A DNA stretch of 64,000 bases from Zhouia spongiae (GTDB lineage Bacteria; Bacteroidota; Bacteroidia; Flavobacteriales; Flavobacteriaceae). Below the pieces are notes generated by a model, which was given only the letters and a program-made list of their open reading frames with translations, had not been told where the DNA came from and did not search any database. Positions 37,408 through 47,813 of this stretch are shown here, piece by piece (positions within the stretch are counted from its first letter, which is position 1; each line of letters begins with the position of its first letter). The stretch spans positions 248,001 to 312,000 of the forward strand of contig NZ_CP094326.1 of NCBI RefSeq assembly GCF_022760175.1, in the 5' to 3' direction. Both the position numbers and the translations under genes were made by a program.

Positions 37408-37460
37408 ACAAATTAAAATTTACGCGAAGATAATTAAGTTTTACCGTAAACAGACCATCC

Positions 37461-37496
37461 TACAACAACTATGATTTTAGTAGCAAGTTTGTTGTA
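37461..37496 (+). promoter_or_regulatory. Inverted repeat upstream of BlaI-like gene, candidate operator
   Basis: TACAACAA (37461-37468) is mirrored by TTGTTGTA (37489-37496), 21 bases before the BlaI-like start codon. BlaI/MecI/CopY repressors bind such TACA-type palindromes and repress their own genes, so this is probably its operator. Confidence 0.55.
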
Positions 37497-37517
37497 TACG
37501 GTTCTAAAAACATAGAG

Positions 37518-38644
37518 ATGCTAAAACTGACAAACAAAGAAGAACAAGTAATGAAGATGCTCTGGAAACTGGAAAAAGCATTTGTAAAAGAAATCCTAGC
37601 AGAGTTTGACGAAAAAGACAAACCTCATTATAATACACTTTCGACAATTATAAGAAACCTCGAAGAAAAAGAATATGTCGGGCACAATGCATTTGGGAAT
37701 ACGCATCAATACTATCCCATTATTAAAAAAGAAGAGTACCGAAATAAATTCTTAACCAAAGCCGTAAATGATTATTTCAATAACTCATACAAAGGACTCG
37801 TATCTTTCTTCGCCAATGAAAAAAAGATACGTATTGATGAGTTAAAAGGAATCATTAATGAAATAGAAAGCAAACAACAGCAATGGCCGACTGCTATACA
37901 TACCTTACCAAAATTCTTTATTAATCGCCGTATTTTATCTGTTATACAAAACACGAAGCCCCTTTCATTAATTGTCGTGGACGGGAAGATGCAAACCGAT
38001 GACGACCATAAAAACACTTCCCCAGATGAAATTAAATCCAGTCGGGTCCAAAAAGGCAAAATTGCAACTGGTAAACACGGAAGTAACAATAACAGTATTA
38101 TTGATATTTACACAAAAAAGGGGGCAAAAACAACCCTAAAAACAAGCCAACAAAATCCCTCATCTACAGAGGAAAACTACACTTCTCCCAAAACTACAAC
38201 ACAAGGTTTTAACAGGAATCACCTATCTAAAGATGCTGTTGTAAACGGAAAACAAATGAAGCCTGTTGTGAGGCAACCAACCGACTCAATTAAGAACAAT
38301 AATCCGGGCTCAAATCCATGAAAGATAAGTATGGGCACACCTAAGAATGCTTCCCTTATCGGTAAACCCTTGGATATGCAAAATTTTATTATCAATAAAA
38401 ATAGTTCAGATATGATGATAGAGGCTTATTTAAAAAATTAGAAAAAAACAACCTTAAATATGAGGTCTCAGATATAAAAAGAAACAAAAACAATCATATT
38501 ATCGCTATCACCATATCACTTTCTACACCCTCAGAACACTATAAAGGCAGCGTTACATGGGAGGCTAAGGGTAATCCTAACGGAATACCAAATATTCTTA
38601 TTGGGAAAATAGATGGAGAGGCTGTTATAAAAGAATTCAGATAG
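37518..38644 (+). pseudogene. BlaI-like repressor fused by deletion to the tail of an M56 (BlaR1-like) gene, decayed
   Basis: The open reading frame 37518-38321 (267 codons) starts as a complete BlaI/MecI-type winged-helix repressor: LTNKEEQVMKMLWKLEKAF, then YNTLSTIIRNLEEKEYVG, residues 1-122. It then passes into a segment resembling the C-terminus of Bacteroidota M56 (BlaR1-like) peptidase/TonB-plug proteins: LIVVDGKMQ, SSRVQKGKIATGKHGSNN, IIDIYTKKG. The whole M56 protease domain is missing. An in-frame TGA at 38319 ends the ORF. The same frame continues to 38441 (PLDMQNFIINKNSSDMMIEA). After a one-base shift at the A6 run (38432-38437), homologous sequence continues (KKLEKNNLKYEVSDIKRN, NPNGIPNILIGKIDGEAV) to a stop at 38642. 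The repressor part may still be made. Confidence 0.8.
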
Positions 38645-38662
38645 TGGTTCTAACCATCAAAA

Positions 38663-38700
38663 AGAAGTCTTCTTTTGCACGAATGCAGCAGAAGACTTCT
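38663..38700. terminator. Hairpin between decayed BlaI locus and metallophosphoesterase
   Basis: AGAAGTCTTCT pairs perfectly with AGAAGACTTCT (16-base loop). A second short stem (ACTCTT/AAAGAGT) follows at 38726-38744. It probably ends transcription from both convergent sides, although no long T-run is present. Confidence 0.55.
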
Positions 38701-38753
38701 ACCAACCAAATTAATGTTAAAAAACACTCTTCTCCTAAAAGAGTCTGATTTCT

Positions 38754-39651
38754 TTAAAAATTAAGGATCCTGGATCTGAGCCTTCCATATCCTTTAATCA
38801 TTATTTTATTATTATATAGGGGTTATGATTCCGAAAGCATTCTGTCGGGGAGTTTCAACCATCCCTTCCAAGGTGATAACAGGAATAGCACCATAATAAG
38901 CAAAATCACCTTCGTGATGATGTCCCGAAATGATGGCACGCACACGGGGATGTTGCTGTATTAGGGTTAATATTTCCCGGTTATTAAGAGCCTCCAATCC
39001 ATTTTCGGGATATAAAGGATGATGAGAAAAGACAAGGATATTCTTTTCTTCTTGCTCAGCATTTATAAGCTGTTTCTCCAGCCAGTGCAATTGTTGCACA
39101 CTGATTCCGCCATTCCAGGGATAAATATTCTTTCTGCCTGAAGCCGATAATTTCTCCTTGGTACTTTCCCATTCTTTATAAATACTACTTCCTGTCTCAA
39201 CGCCATATCCTGAGAGTTCGTTGGTGTTAAGGACAATGAATACCCATCCTTCTTTCTCAAAAGAATAATAGGAGGCAGGCATTTCAAATTGTTTATACAG
39301 GTTTTGTATATCGGCAGCCCCTACATAATCGTGATTTCCCAGAATATTATGTACCGGCGACTTCAAACGATGCAAGCGGTCTATAACCGGTTGCAGGTCT
39401 CTTGTACCCTGGTCTACAAGATCGCCATAAACCACATTAAAATCCGGTACTGTTTTATTCAACGAATCTACACAAGCATCCAGCTTTTGAAGGGAGTTCC
39501 TGTAAAACCTTGTGCCGTGGTCGTCTTTATCTGCGTATTGTATATCTGCAATAACCCCGAATTTAAGTACAGCGTCCTTGTTCTGTGCCCATAGATCAGG
39601 AGATATGTAAAACAGTATAGGGATCAGGAATTTAATGGCGTTATATTTCAT
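38754..39651 (-). pseudogene. Metallophosphoesterase with frameshifted C-terminus
   Basis: A secreted calcineurin-like phosphoesterase, related to ADP-ribose/CDP-alcohol type Mn-dependent phosphodiesterases. Metal-binding motifs are intact: GVIADIQYAD, VVYGDLVDQG, LGNHDYVG, VFSHHPLYPENG and ISGHHHEGD. As read, it stops at 38812 after 279 residues (NAFGIITPI). With one base removed from the GGGG run at 38819-38822, the frame continues ITLYNNKIMIKGYGRLRSR to a stop at 38754, which is the expected family C-terminus. So this is a real frameshift or a sequencing error. All catalytic residues precede it, and the 279-residue product may be active. It is the last gene of the GH16 locus, 26 bases after the GH16 gene. 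Confidence 0.8.
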
Positions 39652-39677
39652 TTTGATGCTGTTTCGGACTGGGTGTA

Positions 39678-41270
39678 TTATTCTTTTTTTACGTTAATAT
39701 CATCAAGGTAAAGATCGTTCGTTCCTTTGTTGACAATTAATAAGCGGATTGTTTTCATGTTATCATCAAACTCTTTTCCAGTTTTAAAGGATACGCTTTT
39801 TTTGGTATACTTATTTTTTCCCTTACTGTTTACAGAGATAATTTGTTCCGATTCTCCCGATACTTGTGTTACATTATAAACAGAAACCTCTGCATCGGTA
39901 ATTCCTTTTTGCCAGTATTCCAGTTTGTACGTTGTACTGTTATTAAGATATACGTATTGTTCTATATTTTCTCCCGGCTTCAGCAATACGGCATGTCTTC
40001 CGTTTTTTTGATCTCCTTCTGTCAATGATCCGGTGCCTTCCCACGGAATAAGGCTGCCACTATCTTCAAATCCCGGATTGGGAAGTTCGTTCCCGTCTTT
40101 TAGCGGCCATTGATAGCCCCGGATATAATCGACCTCCATGTTAACGGTTCCTCCGCCGCCATAACTTCCCAACAGCACATTCATAAAATGATTGGGGGAA
40201 TATACCTGATGTTTGTCTGTATATTCCTTGATGAGGTCTCCGTTTATATAATGTTTAACAGCGGTTGGAGTCCAGAGGATACCGTGTGTAACCCATTGGT
40301 CTACATGCGTGTATCCTTTTGCGATATGTGTTGCAAGGTTGTGTTGAAACTCTCCTTTATTATTTACGTGGCCGTGTAACACGAACTGGGCATTCAGATA
40401 TTCAAAAATATCTATTTCAAAAACCTGGCCTTTAGGTCTGATTCCTGTAACTCCGTTCAAGGTAGTCCCTTGTTCCAAATAATACCGGAGATCCGGCCCT
40501 GGTGAATCGAACCAGAAGGCAGTGTTAAGTCCTCGTGGTTTTCCGGTACTCGACCGCTTTACTTTTACTTCAAAATAACCTCCGCGGCTGTTATCTAAAA
40601 GATTTTCATTTGTTCTCCAGTTGTAAGTTTGTATCGAGGAGATTTTCTTGCCGCTTTTTTTATCATAAACCTTTACCGGAAGGGAGTCGTTTACAAAAAG
40701 ATCGATGGTTTTGCCATTAAGGGTATAAGCTGCTATCGGGAGATTGTCGTTACGCATGTCTTCTTCAAATTCTCCGCGTAAATGATCAATTGTAGAATAA
40801 TAGGAGATAAACCATTTATTCCTGTTGAGCAACTGGTCGTTAAATTCATCGTGCCAGAACAACTGCATCCCTTTAGGTACTGCTTTCGAACTGGGGTTAA
40901 TATTCAGTTCGTGCAGTTCTTTTTTATCGAGGATCCAATCTTTCTGTGTAAGGACTTTGCCTTTGGCAGCGGTAACAAGATTTTCTGAATGGTATCCGTC
41001 AACCCATACCGTATAGGTGGTTTCCGGTACTATTTCTTGTATATAATAGCGTTCTATATCAGGTTTTACAATAACATTCGGAAGATCCGGCTTTTGTCCG
41101 GTTTCGGACCAGGACAAGCGGTATTCGGAAATTTCGTTTTGCTGATTTGGTAAATCAATCCTTATCCAGCTTCTGGTTCCCAATAACTCCAATGACGTTT
41201 TTAAAGGGGCCTGTGCGTAGGCCCCTCTGTACATTGTAACTATTAAAAGTATCGACAGTAATTTTTTCAT
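39678..41270 (-). CDS. Glycoside hydrolase family 16 with C-terminal carbohydrate-binding module
   Basis: A secreted beta-glycanase of 530 residues. A signal peptide (residues 1-19) is followed by a fibronectin-like region to about 110. The GH16 domain follows (LFWHDEFNDQLLNRNKWF at 137 onward). The catalytic motif EIDIFE is at residues 285-290, with E285 the nucleophile and E290 the acid/base. A beta-sandwich module starts near 390 (LPNPGFEDSGSLIPWEGTG), like family 4/22-type CBMs. GH16 covers laminarinases, agarases, porphyranases and carrageenases, and the exact substrate cannot be assigned. It starts 3 bases after susD, in the SusCD operon. Confidence 0.92.
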   Translation of the reverse strand: MKKLLSILLIVTMYRGAYAQAPLKTSLELLGTRSWIRIDLPNQQNEISEYRLSWSETGQKPDLPNVIVKPDIERYYIQEIVPETTYTVWVDGYHSENLVTAAKGKVLTQKDWILDKKELHELNINPSSKAVPKGMQLFWHDEFNDQLLNRNKWFISYYSTIDHLRGEFEEDMRNDNLPIAAYTLNGKTIDLFVNDSLPVKVYDKKSGKKISSIQTYNWRTNENLLDNSRGGYFEVKVKRSSTGKPRGLNTAFWFDSPGPDLRYYLEQGTTLNGVTGIRPKGQVFEIDIFEYLNAQFVLHGHVNNKGEFQHNLATHIAKGYTHVDQWVTHGILWTPTAVKHYINGDLIKEYTDKHQVYSPNHFMNVLLGSYGGGGTVNMEVDYIRGYQWPLKDGNELPNPGFEDSGSLIPWEGTGSLTEGDQKNGRHAVLLKPGENIEQYVYLNNSTTYKLEYWQKGITDAEVSVYNVTQVSGESEQIISVNSKGKNKYTKKSVSFKTGKEFDDNMKTIRLLIVNKGTNDLYLDDINVKKE

Positions 41271-41273
41271 TGA

Positions 41274-42773
41274 TTAATTATATCCAGGATTTTGTTGTAT
41301 AACCCCATCACTTTGATTAACAGCTGCTCTTGGCAGTGGGTACAATGCGCTATATGGTTCTGCATTTGCTCTTTGGGTGTACATATTCCACCTTATTAAA
41401 TCGTCTCTTCTCCATCCTTCCGCCCAAAGTTCAAAAAGGCGTTCATCCTGAACTTTTGACAAGAATTCTTCTTTCGACAAACCATCGGGGACAGATGAAA
41501 GGCCGGCACGTTCCCTTACGTCATTAATGGCATCATACGCTTCTGTGTTTGGCCCTCCGTTGGCTTCATTTATGCTTTCGGCTAACATCAGGAGTACATC
41601 GGCATACCTGTAAATAGGAAAATCTACGGCACTTTTCTGAGCATTGGCTCCCGAAGGGTCAGGGCCAAATTTCACGGGGATAGCTCCTATAAGCCCTGCT
41701 TCCCTCGCATTTTTGTAGATAACATTACCTCCTTCATCTTTTCCTACCGGATAGTCTTCAAGTAAAACATTTAACCTTTTATCTTGCGGGTCAAATTTAT
41801 CGTAAGCATCCCATGCCATTTTATAACCACCCCAGGCCGTCAGGCTTATTCCCGACGGATCTTTATAATCTCCGGGTAATGCATGCGCTAACCACATATT
41901 GGTATACTGATCTCCCCCGGTGGCTGTACAAACTACGGCAAGTATAATTTCGGAAGAAGCTCCTCCTTTGTTGTTGATATTAAAAAGGTCTTCATATACA
42001 GGTTGAAGTGAATACCCTTGCCCTTTAATTTGTTGTCCTGTAGAAACCGCTTTGGCCCATTGTTTTTCATGCATATACAACTTCATCAATCCGGTTAAGG
42101 CAGCAGCTTTTGAAAACCGGCCGTAATCGTTCCCCGAGAACCTGTCTGGTAGTACATCAGCAGCATCGATCCAATCCTTTTCAATCTGGGCAACCATTTC
42201 CGCGGCACTGGGACGAGGTGTAGGAGGATAATTTGGATCGGCAGCAATTTCGGCATCGGTAATTATTGTTAACGGGCCATAGGCAAAATACAACAGTTGG
42301 GCATAGTGGGCCCTTAAAGCTTTCAGTTCTGCTATAAATCGTTCTTTTAAACCTGCATCTATATCTACGTTCTCGATATCATTTAATACAATGGCAATAC
42401 GAGAGATATATGGCAGGTAGCGCGAATAGTTATGGGTTACCCAATCAAAATCGGGAGAAAAATTTAAGGTGTGCATTCTACTCCAGTTACCGCCCCATGA
42501 ACAAAGTCCTTCATCGGTAGTCATCATAGATTGTACTCTCCACGAGTATGTACCTGCATCCCAACCCCCTTGCCAGTCGGAACCTCCGGCAAGGCCTGTA
42601 TAGGCACTACTCACGGCAGCTTCCACACCTTCAGGAGTTTGTACTATCGAATTTAAATCGCCATAACTAACGTATTCCAGGTCTTTTTCACAGCTTACGA
42701 GCATCAGGATACCAATGTTCATGCAAATAACAGATATCCATTTATATAATGTATTATTTCTTTTGATTTTCAT
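41274..42773 (-). CDS. RagB/SusD family outer-membrane glycan-binding lipoprotein
   Basis: A 499-residue SusD-like lipoprotein, the lid of the glycan importer. I place the start at the ATG at 42773 (MKIKRNNTLYKWISVIC), which gives a proper lipoprotein signal ending LMLVSC-EKD. A longer frame to 42821 overlaps susC. SusD traits include the N-terminal VEAAVSSAYTGLAGGSDWQG, TPRPSAAEMVAQIEKDWIDA, and a C-terminal FELWAEGWRRDDLIRWNMY. It follows susC directly and precedes the GH16 gene. Confidence 0.95.
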   Translation of the reverse strand: MKIKRNNTLYKWISVICMNIGILMLVSCEKDLEYVSYGDLNSIVQTPEGVEAAVSSAYTGLAGGSDWQGGWDAGTYSWRVQSMMTTDEGLCSWGGNWSRMHTLNFSPDFDWVTHNYSRYLPYISRIAIVLNDIENVDIDAGLKERFIAELKALRAHYAQLLYFAYGPLTIITDAEIAADPNYPPTPRPSAAEMVAQIEKDWIDAADVLPDRFSGNDYGRFSKAAALTGLMKLYMHEKQWAKAVSTGQQIKGQGYSLQPVYEDLFNINNKGGASSEIILAVVCTATGGDQYTNMWLAHALPGDYKDPSGISLTAWGGYKMAWDAYDKFDPQDKRLNVLLEDYPVGKDEGGNVIYKNAREAGLIGAIPVKFGPDPSGANAQKSAVDFPIYRYADVLLMLAESINEANGGPNTEAYDAINDVRERAGLSSVPDGLSKEEFLSKVQDERLFELWAEGWRRDDLIRWNMYTQRANAEPYSALYPLPRAAVNQSDGVIQQNPGYN

Positions 42774-42792
42774 ATCTATATCTTTAAATAGT

Positions 42793-45700
42793 TTAGAAAG
42801 AGGCATTAATACCAAAAACAAAGCTTTTTACCAGTGGATAGAAATTACCTGAATTTAGTTCAGGATCCAGTCCCGGATAATTAGTGATCGTAAACAGGTT
42901 TTGCATATCGAAAGACAATTTTAAAGAAGAAAATATGTTTTGCCTCTTCATTACGTCTTCAGAAAATGTGTATCCCAAAGTGATGTTTCGGGCCCTGATA
43001 AAGCTGGCATCTACAAGCCAATAGTTCGCTCCGGATTGATATCCGGAATAATTTGCATCGTATAGTGCTGTCGGGAATGTTCCATTGGTATTCTGAATAT
43101 TCCATCGTTCTGCAGAAACAGGCATCGCATTATAACCAAATGCATCCATGGTACTCTCTGTGGCTCTACCACCAGCCAAAGGCGACCATTTTTTTTGTTT
43201 CATACCAGATAAGAACACATATAGATCAAAACCTTTGTACTTGAACGTATTTCCGATACCAAAAATCAGATCAGGATCTGCATTGCCAATATAGGTCCTG
43301 TCTGCTTCGGTAATTGCACCATCGGGCCCTATCAAATTGCCTTCGTCATCATAACCGTGAATGTCTTTTATGATAATTCCTCCCGGAAGCATGTCCGGCA
43401 TATGGCTGGGAGCAGTTCCGTATTCACCGGTAAACACTCCATTGGATTGATAACCGAATATAGGAGAGAACAATGCTTTTTTACCTTTTTCGACCTCATA
43501 AGGAGAAAGCACACTAAGAGCTTGTTCTGATCGCTCTACCCAATAGTTTAAGTAGTGCGATAGTGTAATATTGGTAGACCACTGGAATCCTTTCGAGCTT
43601 CCCGGTACAATATTCCTGGTTTCCAGGCTGATTTCATAACCTGTAGATCTCGTTTTTCCGGCATTGGCATATACACCATCAATAATAAAACCTGATGGAT
43701 ACGGAACAAATGTGATCAGGTCTCGTATAGTTTTATTAAAGTAATCTACCGAACCCGATATACGGTTGTTGAAAAGCCCGAAATCCAAACCTACATTGAG
43801 CTCGCCTGCAGTTTCCCAGGTTAGGTTAGAATTAGCGGCACGCGACAGTACAAGCCCGGAACTAACACTATTGGTGCCAAAATAGGCGCTCAAACTTGTA
43901 TTGTATATTTCAAATGCTGCCGATCCGAATGAGCTGTTACCCGTTTCTCCGTATCCTGCACGTAGTTTAAGCAATGAGATCTTGTCGATAGATTTTAACC
44001 ATGGTTCATCGGAAATGATCCAACCGGCAGATACGGCTGGGAAATATCCCCACTTTTTATTTTCTGCAAATATGGATGATCCGTCCCTTCTAATTGAGGC
44101 TTGTAGTGTAATATTATCATTATAAGTATATATGGCCCTGGCAAAATAAGAAGCCCATGTGTTTTGGTTCTTAAATGACCCTACAGTTGGTTTATCTGAC
44201 TGTCCCGAACCCAACGAATAATATAAAATGGCATCAGATAGGAAGTTTTGGTTCCCGGCATTGAAACCACTCCAGTCGGTTTGTTGGTATGTATACCCTA
44301 AAACAGTATTTAGATGATGTTTTGCCGAGATATCTTTGTCGTAATTTAGGGTATATTCATATAGTTTGGATTGAGAATCCGATTCTGTGATGCTCGCAGA
44401 ACCATTGGCCTGATTTCCGTATAGAAATGTTTTTGGGAAATATGAAGAACGCTTTGAATAGGACTGATCGTAACTAAAACTGGCTTTGGCCTTTAACCCG
44501 TCAACAATAGACCATTCACCAAATGCCGTACTTAATACACGATGGGATTTTGTAATATCGGTATTGGTTTCGTACGATAATGGATTTGGGATGTTTGGAT
44601 AATAAGGGCTTACCGGATAACTGCCGTCTTCTAGTCTTAGCGGTTGTATGGGAGCCCAGTAAATAGCAGCCGTTACGATACCTCCGTTTTCAAATTCACC
44701 ACCTGTAATCGTGTTGTTTGCTTTTGAGTTAGATAATAGGATATTAGCCCCAACCCTGATTTTATCGGATAGTGAGTGTGTTAAATTAAGCCTTCCGTTA
44801 TAACGTCTGTAATCGGTACCAATAATAACACCCTTTTGTTCAAAGTAATTTCCGGAAGCAAAATATGTAGTTTTCTTGTTTCCTCCCGATAACGATATGT
44901 TATGTTGTTGGGTATAACCACTTCGCGTTATGGCATCGGTAGCAGCTTGTCGGTTTAAAGCATTGCCGATTTCTTCCTCAGAATAAAGCGGGGAATAAGG
45001 AGTGACTGTTGAAGCATCTACAGTACCGTAGTATGGAGCTATCTGGTTATCTCTGTACCATTTTTCCAACCTTAACAGGTTTCGTTGTTCCATGTATTCT
45101 TTCGCACCGAAAACAGGATACATCTTGTCTGCATTCTGAATAGCGTAATTAGAAGAATACTGAAGTGTAGATTTGCCTTCCGCACCTTTTTTAGTGGTGA
45201 TAAGAACAACTCCGGCACCGGCCCGGGCTCCATATATCGAAGCAGCACTGGCATCCTTCAGGAATTGAATGGATTCGATATCGTTAGGGTTTATAAAATT
45301 CAGGGATGATTTGTCGACACCACCTGCGGCATAACCGGCACCGGGAGGGGCATCGTATTTAGAACCTACACCATCGCCAAACGAAGGCTGTCCGGCGGTA
45401 TCATTTACCGGAACACCATCTATAACATAAAGAACGCCTGCATTCGCAAAAGAGGGGTTGCTTCTGATTTTTACTGAAACTCCTGCCCCCGGCTGACCGG
45501 TAGGCTGTACGACCTGAACACCGGCGGCCTTCCCCTGAAGCGTTTGTTGAAAATTGGAAGCTACACTTACATTCAAATCCTCTGCATCTACCTTACCAAT
45601 GGCTCCGGTAACGTTCTTTTGCTTGATGGCTCCATAACCAATAACTACAATTTCGTCTAATTGTGCGATATCCGGTTGTAATTTTACATCGATGACGGTC

Positions 45701-46302
45701 TTCCCGGCAACATCAATATGTTGGGTAAGGTACCCGACATAGCTGAAAGACAATGTATCCCCATCGTTGACCTCGACCGTATAATTCCCGTCAAAGTCAG
45801 TAGAAGTTCCTTTGTTTGCTCCCTGGACCATTACCGTAACTCCCGGTAATGGCTGTCCGTTTTCGTCCGTAACAATTCCGCTAATCGTTTTTGCCTGTAT
45901 TGTCGGTATGGAAAGCGAAAGGGTAGGAGTTGTTTTACGGGTTGACCTTGTTAAGATGATGTTCTTTCGTTTTACCTTATAGTCTACGTTAGTATTATTG
46001 AACAATTGTTCCAGTACAGTGTCTAATCGTTCGTTTGTGACGTTTAAGTTAATTTTTTGTTGCAGGTCTACATCTTGTAAATTATAGAAGAAACTATACT
46101 CTGTCTTAGATTCGATTTCTTTAAACACATTTTCGAGAGTAAGGTTATCAATATTTAGGCTAACTCTCGTTTTTTGCGAGTAAGAGGTGACTGCCTGCAG
46201 TTGAAATATGCAAACAAATAAAAAAATGGAAGTTAGTTTCATTTTAAGATCAAATTTGACTGCACACGGAATCTTCTCCCGAAAGCATAAAGATTTTTTC
46301 AT
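42793..46302 (-). CDS. SusC/RagA TonB-linked outer-membrane transporter with STN domain
   Basis: A 1169-residue TonB-dependent glycan importer. After the signal peptide comes an STN (secretin/TonB N-terminal) domain at about 45-115 (LTLENVFKEIESKTEYSFFY). A carboxypeptidase-regulatory-like domain follows (GIVTDENGQPLPGVTVMVQG). The plug (VIGYGAIKQKNVTGAIGKVD, YVIDGVPVND, DASAASIYGARAGAGVVLI) and a long beta-barrel ending in FGINASF complete it. The STN domain means it signals to the FecR anti-sigma factor encoded upstream. It forms an operon with susD, the GH16 gene and the phosphoesterase gene. Confidence 0.97.
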   Translation of the reverse strand: MKKSLCFREKIPCAVKFDLKMKLTSIFLFVCIFQLQAVTSYSQKTRVSLNIDNLTLENVFKEIESKTEYSFFYNLQDVDLQQKINLNVTNERLDTVLEQLFNNTNVDYKVKRKNIILTRSTRKTTPTLSLSIPTIQAKTISGIVTDENGQPLPGVTVMVQGANKGTSTDFDGNYTVEVNDGDTLSFSYVGYLTQHIDVAGKTVIDVKLQPDIAQLDEIVVIGYGAIKQKNVTGAIGKVDAEDLNVSVASNFQQTLQGKAAGVQVVQPTGQPGAGVSVKIRSNPSFANAGVLYVIDGVPVNDTAGQPSFGDGVGSKYDAPPGAGYAAGGVDKSSLNFINPNDIESIQFLKDASAASIYGARAGAGVVLITTKKGAEGKSTLQYSSNYAIQNADKMYPVFGAKEYMEQRNLLRLEKWYRDNQIAPYYGTVDASTVTPYSPLYSEEEIGNALNRQAATDAITRSGYTQQHNISLSGGNKKTTYFASGNYFEQKGVIIGTDYRRYNGRLNLTHSLSDKIRVGANILLSNSKANNTITGGEFENGGIVTAAIYWAPIQPLRLEDGSYPVSPYYPNIPNPLSYETNTDITKSHRVLSTAFGEWSIVDGLKAKASFSYDQSYSKRSSYFPKTFLYGNQANGSASITESDSQSKLYEYTLNYDKDISAKHHLNTVLGYTYQQTDWSGFNAGNQNFLSDAILYYSLGSGQSDKPTVGSFKNQNTWASYFARAIYTYNDNITLQASIRRDGSSIFAENKKWGYFPAVSAGWIISDEPWLKSIDKISLLKLRAGYGETGNSSFGSAAFEIYNTSLSAYFGTNSVSSGLVLSRAANSNLTWETAGELNVGLDFGLFNNRISGSVDYFNKTIRDLITFVPYPSGFIIDGVYANAGKTRSTGYEISLETRNIVPGSSKGFQWSTNITLSHYLNYWVERSEQALSVLSPYEVEKGKKALFSPIFGYQSNGVFTGEYGTAPSHMPDMLPGGIIIKDIHGYDDEGNLIGPDGAITEADRTYIGNADPDLIFGIGNTFKYKGFDLYVFLSGMKQKKWSPLAGGRATESTMDAFGYNAMPVSAERWNIQNTNGTFPTALYDANYSGYQSGANYWLVDASFIRARNITLGYTFSEDVMKRQNIFSSLKLSFDMQNLFTITNYPGLDPELNSGNFYPLVKSFVFGINASF

Positions 46303-46564
46303 AATTTTGCTTTTTTGGTGGTTTTACATCTGTTTCTTGATCACTAAAAATACATGTCGGGTGATGTTGCGAGCATTGCCCGATTTTTTACTCGATAATC
46401 GAGATTTGAATACCTTGTAGCAGACTCCTTTTAGAGAGGTCTCTCCGGTTATCGGCTCCAAGGCAATCTACTTACCTATATAGGATATAAGTAGAAACTC
46501 ATACGTTAAACATCCGGTTTGGGAAGGTTGATTTTCATAATTTTTAAGAGTTTAGTTTTTAATT

Positions 46565-47710
46565 TTATTGGGCCGGTTTCGTTATGATTATGGTATTGTT
46601 CTTTATCTCATAATTAAAGAAGCGGGTTTCTTTAAAAGTATCTAATACTTCATAAACAGGGATATCATCAAAAGAACCCTGATAGCGTTGTTCATTTAAT
46701 TCGAGGTACCGATTGTCTATGGTCACATTGTATTTTTTTTCTAATCTTGCCAGGATCTCTTCAAATGGTTTTTTATTAAAAACAAGTTTTCCTTCCATCC
46801 AGGCCATATAATCGTATGGATTTACAGTTTTAATATCAGGGTTGCCGTTTTTATCCCAGGCTGCCATCTCGTTTGGATGAAGCAGAATAGGATCGTGTAA
46901 AGCAGCCAAGTCATTTAATGCTATGGCACCTTCTAAGAGTACTGCAGTTGACTCCGATATATCTTCATAGGCAGATACGTTGAACTTGGTTCCCAGAACA
47001 GTGATGTTTTTGTTTGCCGTACTGACAATAAAAGGCGCATTTTTGTTTTTTGTAACTTCAAAAAAGGCTTCCCCTTTTAAAAACACCTTTCGCTCGTTAC
47101 TTTGAAATTCCTTGGGATAAGTAAGTTCACTGCCTGAGTTTAGATATACGCGCGTCTGGTCGGATAATAATAGTGTAAATGTCTTCCCGAACGGGACCTG
47201 AAGGGTATTATAGGTGATTTTTTTTCTGCTTTGTTTTGAAGGATATTTTAAGGTTTCTCCATCTTGTGAAGCTATGAGGTTTCCGTCCTGATCTGTTATC
47301 TGCTCTTCATTTGATGGATTTATTATAATGGTGTTCCCGTCTTCAAGTTTAAGGGTAACCTGCTCGTCCCGGATAACCAGTTTCTCCGATACTTCTGCCC
47401 TGTTGAAAATACCATACCCCAAAACCAGTACTCCTGCAAAAATTGCTGCATATTTCAGAGAAACCCGAAGGATCTTCATTTTATTCTTCCTTTTCTCTTC
47501 ATGGTTGATATGAAGTTTTATGCTGGTATATGCATCTTCCGTATTGAAACGGAGCAATTGAGACTTAATAAGGTGGTCCAACTGGACTTCTTTCTCGAGA
47601 AACTTTAAATTCTGTTCATCCGACAACCATTCTTTTAATGTCTTTAGTTCGTTTTCTGTGAGGCTGTCATGAATAAATTTTTCGATTAACCGACGTTCGT
47701 CTTCTTTCAT
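46565..47710 (-). CDS. FecR family anti-sigma factor
   Basis: Anti-sigma factor of 381 residues for the divergent ECF factor at 47814. The cytoplasmic N-terminal part (1-75, IEKFIHDSLTENELKTLKEW) should bind the sigma factor. A transmembrane helix lies near 82-102. The periplasmic FecR domain (YNTLQVPFGKTFTLLLSDQT through FEVTKNKNAPFIVST) follows. A C-terminal DUF4974 domain (FNKKPFEEILARLEKKYNV) resembles STN and should contact the SusC STN domain. It lies upstream of susC on the same strand, across 262 bases. Confidence 0.95.
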   Translation of the reverse strand: MKEDERRLIEKFIHDSLTENELKTLKEWLSDEQNLKFLEKEVQLDHLIKSQLLRFNTEDAYTSIKLHINHEEKRKNKMKILRVSLKYAAIFAGVLVLGYGIFNRAEVSEKLVIRDEQVTLKLEDGNTIIINPSNEEQITDQDGNLIASQDGETLKYPSKQSRKKITYNTLQVPFGKTFTLLLSDQTRVYLNSGSELTYPKEFQSNERKVFLKGEAFFEVTKNKNAPFIVSTANKNITVLGTKFNVSAYEDISESTAVLLEGAIALNDLAALHDPILLHPNEMAAWDKNGNPDIKTVNPYDYMAWMEGKLVFNKKPFEEILARLEKKYNVTIDNRYLELNEQRYQGSFDDIPVYEVLDTFKETRFFNYEIKNNTIIITKPAQ

Positions 47711-47813
47711 TATTTTGTCTTTTATATATGTATTATGCTGTTTTCATAAAAAACCCCTATATATTTTTACGTTTTTTTTCATTTTTCTTATTTTGCTTTC
47801 GTAAAATATAAGT

